Origin: Betaproteobacteria bacterium
GTDB taxonomy: Bacteria > Pseudomonadota > Gammaproteobacteria > Burkholderiales > Casimicrobiaceae
Reading direction: 5' to 3'
Assembly: GCA_005883655.1 (NCBI GenBank)
Contig: VBDA01000014.1
Span: 1-6,239 of the forward strand
DNA: 6,239 nucleotides
Part shown: piece by piece, positions 1 to 6,239 of the stretch
How positions within the stretch are numbered: the first letter of the stretch is position 1
Layout of the letters: each line of letters begins with the position of its first letter
The notes under the pieces: generated by a model
The model's input: only the letters and a program-made list of their open reading frames with translations
Database searches by the model: none
Told to the model about the DNA's origin: nothing
Program-made: the position numbers and the translations under genes

Positions 1-232
1 ATTCGTCTCCTTGCTTACGGAGAAGATCCCGTTCTATGGCGTTCGGCACAGTGTCAAACCCGGCTTAACCGGTTGGGCGCAAGTGCGCTATACCTACGGC
101 GCGAACGTGGAAGAATCTATCAAGAAGCTCGAGTACGACCTCTACTATGTGAAGAACCACACTCTGCTGCTCGATATTCTTATCCTGTTCAAGACCGTTA
201 GGGTGGTCATGCTCGGCGAGGGTGCACGCTGA
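1..232 (+). CDS. C-terminal end of an XrtA-locus undecaprenyl-phosphate sugar-phosphate transferase (partial, 5' end outside window)
   Basis: Reading from base 2 gives 76 residues ending at the TGA at 230-232. They match the conserved tail of the bacterial sugar transferase family (monotopic phosphoglycosyl transferases such as WcaJ and WbaP): the block VKPGLTGWAQV, then the YGA...E segment, KLEYDLYYVKN, and a hydrophobic LLLDILILFKTVRVV stretch before a short GEGAR tail. These enzymes load the first sugar phosphate onto undecaprenyl phosphate at the inner membrane and so start a polysaccharide repeat unit. Being followed by prsK-prsR-prsT suggests the glycosyltransferase subfamily typical of exosortase A (XrtA/PEP-CTERM) loci, sometimes called EpsB. 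The catalytic residues and N-terminal membrane region lie upstream of the window, so sugar specificity cannot be judged. A TTG at 11 is in frame but is certainly internal, because family similarity runs through it. The family is secure; the exact subfamily is inferred from context. Confidence 0.9.
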   Translation, partial: FVSLLTEKIPFYGVRHSVKPGLTGWAQVRYTYGANVEESIKKLEYDLYYVKNHTLLLDILILFKTVRVVMLGEGAR

Positions 233-247
233 TCGACGCATACCGCG

Positions 248-276
248 GCTCCCTTGTCCGGAACCGGCAAGGCAGC
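248..276 (+). terminator. Bulged GC-rich hairpin 15 nt after the sugar transferase stop, possible terminator or mRNA 3' structure
   Basis: Arms CCTTG (252-256) and CAAGG (268-272) enclose CCGG (258-261) and CCGG (264-267), with one bulged T at 257. GCT/AGC (248-250 and 274-276) extend the stem past a C-C mismatch. The stem is strong and sits directly behind a stop codon, as a terminator or an RNA-stabilising structure would. It is not followed by a T tract (the next bases are GATGGCGGGG), so it is not a canonical intrinsic terminator. Confidence 0.35.
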
Positions 277-326
277 GATGGCGGGGACGAGTGCGCATCG
301 TTGGGCGGGGAGGGCTGTAAGCCGCG

Positions 327-344
327 GTCCCGTAGGGACGGGAC
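327..344 (+). repeat. Short inverted repeat GTCCCG-N6-CGGGAC in the prsK leader
   Basis: GTCCCG (327-332) and CGGGAC (339-344) are perfect inverted copies around a 6-nt loop; an alternative 5-bp fold GTCCC-GTA-GGGAC also exists. It lies between the two complementary tracts at 308-314 and 415-421. It could be an RNA hairpin in the leader or a protein-binding dyad. A 6-bp repeat of this kind is common by chance in GC-rich DNA, so only its position makes it worth listing. Confidence 0.25.
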
Positions 345-421
345 ACGACGCAGCGTGGCCTTAGCCGAGTCGACGGATCCGCGCTAAAGTCAAACATTTC
401 CCGCCCATCCTTTACCCTCCC

Positions 422-2535
422 GTGACAGCAAGCAACCTCCTTACCGCGGCGATATGGAGCTACGGCGTGGCAGGTGCCGGCTTCCTCGCGTTCGCGTTGC
501 GCATGGCACTGGGCTGGCGCGGTGGACCACGTGCAGCGCTACTGCTGTCGGCGATTATTGCCAGCGCGCTGTGGGCGGCGTGCGAAGTCACGGTGGCCAT
601 CTGGCCGAGTGTGGCGACCTTGATCGTAGCCAATGGGCTGGACGCGCTGCGCTACGCGCTGTGGTTCGGGTTTCTGTACGGCCTCGTCAGCACGACCCGC
701 CGAAGCGCTGTGGAGGCCAGCGCCAAGCTGGTGCGTGCGCCCTGGTGGCTCATCGTCGCCGTGGCTGTCGCCCTCATCGCGAGTGTCGCGCTTCCTGGCC
801 CGGAGCCGCTGCGCACGCTCTTTGGGGTTCGTGCCGGCATCGTTGTCTATGGCATGCACCTCGGGCTGGCCGTCCTTGGGCTGGTACTGGTCGAGCGTCT
901 GCTGCGCAGTTCCGCGCCGCATGCGCGCTGGGCGGTGAAGCCGCTTTGCCTGGGGCTGACCGGAATTTTCGGATTTGATTTGTTCTATTATTCCGACGCC
1001 ACGCTGTTCGGCCGTCAGGATCTGAACATCTGGGTGGCGCGGGGCATCGCGCACGCCCTGGTGCTGCCTTTTATTGGCATTGCGGCGGCCAGGAATCCGC
1101 TGTGGACGATCGAGATGCACTTGTCGCGGGACGCAGTGCTGCGCTCGAGCGCGCTGCTGGTGTCGGGCCTGCTCCTTCTCGCCGTTGCTGCAGCGGGGTA
1201 CTTCCTCCGCTACGTCGGGGGGGAGCTGGGCAACGCATTGCAAATCGAGTTTCTGTTCGCGGCGCTACTAGTCTTTGCATTGGCAGTGTTCTCAGGCAGC
1301 TTCAGGTCCAAGCTGAAGGTCTTTGTCAGCAAACACTTCTTCGCGTACCGCTACGACTACCGCGAGGAGTGGCTACGGTTTACCCGGACATTATCGGCAG
1401 ACAGTTCGCCGCAGGGTATCCAGCAACGCAGCATCCATGCGCTCGCCGACCTGGTCGAGAGCCCGGCTGGTGCGCTCTGGTTGACGCACGGCGACCAGTC
1501 CTTCCGGCCGTCCGCGCGCTGGAACATGTCCGCCGTGAATGCCGTGGAACCGGTGGATGGCTCGCTGGGCAGGTTTCTGGAGCGCACCGGTTGGGTGATC
1601 GATCTCGCCGAGCATGCCTCGGCACCCGAGCGCTACCGCGACCTTTCGATTCCCGAATGGCTCGTCTCGCTTCCGGGCGCGTGGCTGGTGGTTCCGCTTC
1701 CGGCCCCCGCCGGCCTCGTGGGATTCGTCGTGCTCGTCACGGCCCGTGCCTCGATCAAGATAGATTGGGAAGTGCTCGATCTGCTGAAGACCGCTGGCCG
1801 ACAGGCGGCAAGCCATCTCGCTCAGATCCAATTGACCGAGGCGTTGCTCGAAGCGCGCAAATTCGACGCATTCAACCGCATGTCAGCATTTGTAGTCCAC
1901 GACCTGAAGAACCTCGTGGCACAGCTTTCGCTAATGCTTCGGAACGCGGAGCGACACCGCAGCAACCCTGCGTTCCAACGCGACATGCTCATGACGGTGG
2001 GCAATGTTGTCGAGCGCATGAACAAGTTAATGCTGCAGCTGAGGACCGGGGCGAAGCCGGTCGAACAGCCGCGGTCGGTGGATCTCCAATCGGTCATCCG
2101 CAGCGCCTGTGCGGCCAAGTCGGACCAGAACGCGTCGATCGACATGGACCTGGCCGTGGGGATCTATGGCGTGGGTCACATGGACCGACTCGAGCATGTC
2201 ATCGGGCATTTGGTGCAAAATGCACTCGATGCAACCACCGGCAGGGGGCGGGTTTCGGTGCGGTTGCGCCGCGACGACAACACCGCGGTTATCGAAGTCA
2301 CGGACAGCGGCGTCGGCATGACACCCGAGTTCGTCCGGGACCGATTGTTCAAGCCTTTCCAGACGACCAATGCGGCGGGCATGGGCGTCGGCATGTACGA
2401 GAGCGCGCAATACGTGACGGGCGTTGGCGGGCAGATCCTGGTCGACAGCACTCCCGACGTGGGGACTCGGGTTCGTGTAGTGTTGCCACTTGGGCACGAC
2501 ACCGCCGCGCCTACAATGGAGCCTAAAGAAGCCGC

Positions 2536-2539
<4 letters not shown>
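422..2539 (+). CDS. prsK: PrsK, membrane GAF-domain sensor histidine kinase of the XrtA/PEP-CTERM system
   Basis: This 705-residue protein has the length and layout of PrsK. About nine hydrophobic segments fill residues 8-292 (roughly 8-29, 37-57, 64-90, 107-124, 139-160, 173-190, 205-223, 242-262, 272-292). Next comes the family-typical stretch KHFFAYRYDYREEW (304-317), a GAF-like region (about 331-470), and a dimerisation helix pair whose phospho-accepting histidine is H493 in VVHDLKN. The ATPase domain (about 555-692) has its N box at HLVQNALD (596-603, N600), G1 box DSGVGM from D628, F box LFKPF (642-646) and G2 box GMGVGM (653-658). All catalytic motifs look intact. It should autophosphorylate at the inner membrane and pass phosphate to PrsR, encoded next with a 4-nt ATGA overlap; the input signal is unknown. 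The GTG at 422 is chosen because no other start exists upstream in frame and the next Met (residue 28) would remove the first membrane segment. There is no Shine-Dalgarno sequence; the bases just before the start are pyrimidine-rich. Confidence 0.95.
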
Positions 2540-3884
<1,345 letters not shown>

Positions 3885-3888
<4 letters not shown>

Positions 3889-3941
3889 GGCGCACCATGG
3901 CCCCGCCGGCGTCCCGACCGACGAAAGTGATACCCAAATGA
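3885..3941 (+). CDS. Possible 18-codon bridging mini-ORF between prsR and prsT
   Basis: An ORF starting at the ATG of 3885-3887 reads MRRTMAPPASRPTKVIPK and stops at the TGA of 3939-3941. Its start overlaps the prsR stop as ATGA (3885-3888) and its stop overlaps the prsT start as ATGA (3938-3941). A second in-frame ATG at 3897 sits 6 nt behind GAGG (3887-3890), a better ribosome site than anything in front of prsT itself. The peptide is basic and proline-rich, with no recognisable domain or signal sequence. The likely role, if any, is to carry ribosomes across the 49-nt prsR-prsT gap, so that PrsT output is coupled to PrsR translation. It could equally be an accident of a short GC-rich spacer. 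Confidence 0.3.
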
Positions 3942-6239
3942 AGCGAGTCTGGCTGAACACTCTGGTCAACGTCTGGTTCGCCGCCGGCGTCTGTGTCGTG
4001 CTGCTCGCCGCCTGCGGGCGCGATTCGCCCGAGACATTGGTCAAATCGGCGAGACAGTATCTGGCCAAGGGCGACTCAGGCGCTGCGTTGATCCAACTCA
4101 GGAATGCGCTGCAAAAAGCGCCGGATGACGCCGAAGCGCGATACCTCCTCGGGACTGCCCTGGCCGAGCGCCGCGACTCCGCGGGCGCGGTCAAAGAGCT
4201 GCGCATGGCGCTGCAGCTGGGCTATCCGGCGGACACAACACTGCCGGCACTGGCGCGCGCTCTCATCGCTGAAGGGGAAGCCAAGGAACTGGTCAGCGAG
4301 TTCGACAGCACAACACTTGGCAGTTCGGACGCGCAAGCGGCGTTCAAGACGACGATCGGCAACGCCCAGCTCTCGCTCGGCAAACTCAAGGACGCAGAAG
4401 CCGCGTTCAACGCTGCACTCGCCGCCAAAGCCGATTATGCAGATGCGCTTCTGGGCATCGCGATACTGCGGGCCGGGAGTGGAGACATCGAAGATTCCAG
4501 GAAGATCGTCGATGCGGTCCTCGCGCAGCCGCAGGCGCCACCGGAGGCATCGCTGCTCAAGGCGCGGCTTCTCGTTGCCGAAGGCCAAACCGATTCGGCA
4601 ACTGTTCTCCTGACGAAGGCGCTGGACGCGAAGCCCGATTATCTGCAGGGTCGCTATCTCCTCACTTCACTGCTGATCGGTAAGGGCGATCTCGAACAGG
4701 CAACCAACCAGGTCGGCGCCATTCGAAAAATATCGAAGCTGGATCGTCAAGCCTATTACTTCGAGGCGCTCATTGCGTCGCGACGCGGCGACCTTCCCGC
4801 CGCTCGCGAGGCGATCCAGCAGGTGCTCAAGGGGGGGATTGATTACGTGCCGGGCCTGCTTCTCGCCGGCGAGATCGAGTTTCGCGCCAAGCAATACAAT
4901 CAGGCGCTGGACTATTTGCGCAGGGCAGTCAACGGAGCACCCGACTCGACCTATGCACAGCGCCTGCTCGCAGCGACTTATCTGCGCTTGGGCAGCCCGG
5001 CACACGCTCTCGAAGTGCTGCAACCGGCGCTGGGCCGCGGTACCCGCGATCCTCAGCTTATGACGGTCGCGGGAGAGGCCTCTCTCGCCGTCGGTGACAT
5101 TCCTAAAGCAGCCCAATACTTCGCGCAAACAGCCGCGCTGGACCCGAAAGACGCCGCGGCGCGGACCCGGCTCGGCCAGGTGCGGTTCGCGGAAGGCGAC
5201 AAAGAGGGTGCGATTCGTGACCTCGAGGCCGCGTCGGCCATGGATCCGAACGTATCAGCGGCTGACCTTGCCCTGATCGCCAACCTCCTTCGTCAGAAAC
5301 AGTTCGACCAGGCCCTTGTCGCGGTCGGCCGCCTCGAGAAGAAAGAGCCCAACAACCCGCTGGTCTACAACCTGAGGGGACTCGTCTACTTGACCAAGCG
5401 CGACGTCGGGGCGGCGCGCGAGAATTTCGAGCGCGCCCTGAAGATCCAGCCGGACTATCTCCCTGCGATCGGCAACCTTGCGCAGCTCGATTGGCTCGAG
5501 AAAAAGCCGGACCTGGCGCGCAAGCGCTACGATGCTCTGCTCGAAAAGGATCCCAAGAACGAGCAGGCATTGCTAGCGCTTACCAATCTTTTGCAATCGC
5601 TCGGCGGTGATCCCACCGAAATCGAGTCATTGCTCAAGAAGGCGGTGACGGCAAATCCACATTCGACCAATGCGCGGGTCGCGCTCGTCGCGTTCTACGC
5701 CCGACGTGGCGATGACAAGCAAGCGCTGCTTGCGGCGCAAGAAGCGAATGCCGCCTTGCCAAACGATCCTCGAACGCTCGAGCTGCTGGGGCAGGTTCAG
5801 CAGGCGACGGGCGAAGCCACACTGGCAGTCGGCACCTTCAGCAAGCTGGTGGCAGCCCAGCCGGACGCGTTGGGACCGCTCCTGCGCCTTGCCGGGGCGC
5901 TGGCGGCGGTAAAGGACTACGACAAGGCGATAGAGAAAATGCGCGAGGCGCAAAAGATCAACCCGGAGCGCTTCGAAGTGAGCCGGCAGATCGCCATCGT
6001 TTACGCCGCGGCCGGTCGCAGCGAACAAGCTCTGCTGGAGATCAAGGCTATTCAGCGGCGACAGCCTGCCGACATGCGAGGCTACCAACTCGAAGGCGAC
6101 TTTTGGGGGGGGCAGCAGAAATGGCAAGAGGCGGAAGCTGCCTTCCGCGCAGCGCAGAAGCACGCGCCTGATGATGGCATGGTGGCGGTGAAGTTATATG
6201 CCACCATGACCAACGCCGGCAAAGGCGCCGCCGCCAACG
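3938..6239 (+). CDS. prsT: PrsT, TPR-repeat lipoprotein of the XrtA/PEP-CTERM system (partial, 3' end outside window)
   Basis: The frame stays open for 767 codons from the ATG at 3938 to the window end; family members are usually around 900 residues, so most of the protein is here. Residues 1-26 form a lipoprotein signal: short basic MKR, hydrophobic core, then a lipobox LAAC with C26 as the lipidated cysteine. Residue 27 is Gly rather than the inner-membrane-retention Asp, which suggests outer-membrane sorting. The rest is an alpha-helical tetratricopeptide solenoid. From about residue 401 the helix-turn ends (LDPKD, MDPN, EPNN, QPDY, DPKN, NPHS, PNDP, QPDA, NPER, QPAD, APDD) recur every 33-35 residues; the N-terminal half is TPR-like but less regular. 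Such solenoids act as protein-binding scaffolds. Its presence after prsK-prsR identifies it as PrsT, whose exact role in EPS or PEP-CTERM export is unknown. Its own SD is weak (GAAAG around 3923-3927), so coupling from upstream is plausible. Eight consecutive G at 6105-6112 encode an unusual WGG, but the TPR frame continues beyond. Confidence 0.93.
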   Translation, partial: MKRVWLNTLVNVWFAAGVCVVLLAACGRDSPETLVKSARQYLAKGDSGAALIQLRNALQKAPDDAEARYLLGTALAERRDSAGAVKELRMALQLGYPADTTLPALARALIAEGEAKELVSEFDSTTLGSSDAQAAFKTTIGNAQLSLGKLKDAEAAFNAALAAKADYADALLGIAILRAGSGDIEDSRKIVDAVLAQPQAPPEASLLKARLLVAEGQTDSATVLLTKALDAKPDYLQGRYLLTSLLIGKGDLEQATNQVGAIRKISKLDRQAYYFEALIASRRGDLPAAREAIQQVLKGGIDYVPGLLLAGEIEFRAKQYNQALDYLRRAVNGAPDSTYAQRLLAATYLRLGSPAHALEVLQPALGRGTRDPQLMTVAGEASLAVGDIPKAAQYFAQTAALDPKDAAARTRLGQVRFAEGDKEGAIRDLEAASAMDPNVSAADLALIANLLRQKQFDQALVAVGRLEKKEPNNPLVYNLRGLVYLTKRDVGAARENFERALKIQPDYLPAIGNLAQLDWLEKKPDLARKRYDALLEKDPKNEQALLALTNLLQSLGGDPTEIESLLKKAVTANPHSTNARVALVAFYARRGDDKQALLAAQEANAALPNDPRTLELLGQVQQATGEATLAVGTFSKLVAAQPDALGPLLRLAGALAAVKDYDKAIEKMREAQKINPERFEVSRQIAIVYAAAGRSEQALLEIKAIQRRQPADMRGYQLEGDFWGGQQKWQEAEAAFRAAQKHAPDDGMVAVKLYATMTNAGKGAAAN

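Larger units (their letters stand above)
233..421 (+). promoter_or_regulatory. 189-nt non-coding leader between the sugar transferase and prsK
   Basis: No convincing gene occurs in this gap. The frame used by prsK has a TAG at 362-364 and no other start codon between it and the GTG at 422. The gap holds a strong bulged hairpin (248-276), a second inverted repeat (327-344), and complementary tracts GGGAGGG (308-314) and CCCTCCC (415-421), the latter touching the prsK start. A sigma-54 -24/-12 element was looked for because PrsR is a sigma-54 activator; none with correct spacing was seen. The best sigma-70-like pair is very weak (TTAGCC at 361-366, TAAAGT at 385-390, 18-nt spacing). Either prsK is read through from the EPS genes upstream or it has a promoter I cannot recognise. 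The size of the gap, against the overlapping junctions downstream, makes a separate promoter plausible. Confidence 0.4.

Noticed and set aside
278..294. GG/GC pair in the prsK leader considered as a sigma-54 promoter
   Set aside because: The spacing between GG and GC is 11 nt instead of 10, and the surrounding bases do not fit TGGCAC/TTGC.
369..380. Adjacent GTCGAC and GGATCC sites resembling a cloning-vector polylinker
   Set aside because: The flanks show no further linker sites or vector sequence, gene order across the point is the expected one for an XrtA locus, and two hexamers side by side can occur by chance.
65..397. Minus-strand 110-codon open frame across the sugar transferase end and the leader
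   Set aside because: Part of it is antisense to the sugar transferase tail, and the rest is Arg/Pro-rich with no family likeness.
1102..2526. 474-codon + strand open frame inside prsK
   Set aside because: It is an out-of-frame reading of prsK, rich in Arg/Gly/Pro with no motif, while the prsK frame carries all kinase motifs over the same bases.

Overview
The window is a slice of an exopolysaccharide / exosortase A (XrtA, PEP-CTERM) locus from a GC-rich Gram-negative bacterium. It is most likely a betaproteobacterium, inferred from gene content, gene order and GC-rich codon use; no rRNA or other taxonomic marker is present. Everything recognisable lies on the + strand.

Layout: (1) bases 1-232 are the last 76 codons of a membrane sugar-phosphate transferase of the bacterial sugar transferase family, probably the enzyme that starts EPS repeat-unit synthesis in XrtA loci. 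(2) Bases 233-421 are a 189-nt non-coding gap with two inverted repeats and a possible long-range pairing next to the following start codon. No convincing sigma-70 or sigma-54 promoter could be called there. (3) Bases 422-2539 are prsK, a multi-membrane-span GAF histidine kinase. (4) Bases 2536-3888 are prsR, a receiver/AAA+/Fis-HTH sigma-54 activator that overlaps prsK by 4 nt. (5) Bases 3938-6239 are prsT, a very long TPR-repeat lipoprotein cut by the window end. It has no stop codon inside the window, so simple ORF listings may miss it. Between prsR and prsT a possible 18-codon mini-ORF (3885-3941) overlaps both neighbours by ATGA.

How the genes fit together: PrsK would sense an unknown signal at or in the inner membrane and phosphorylate PrsR on D54. 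PrsR would then drive RNA polymerase-sigma-54 at promoters of PEP-CTERM genes elsewhere in the genome. PrsT, predicted to be a lipid-anchored TPR solenoid outside the cytoplasm, is co-transcribed, and its role in the pathway is not established. The upstream sugar transferase ties this regulatory set to polysaccharide production.

No wholly new system is visible; this is a described but poorly understood one. The items most worth a second look are the mini-ORF bridging prsR to prsT, the structured leader in front of an SD-less GTG start of prsK, and the unexplained role of PrsT.
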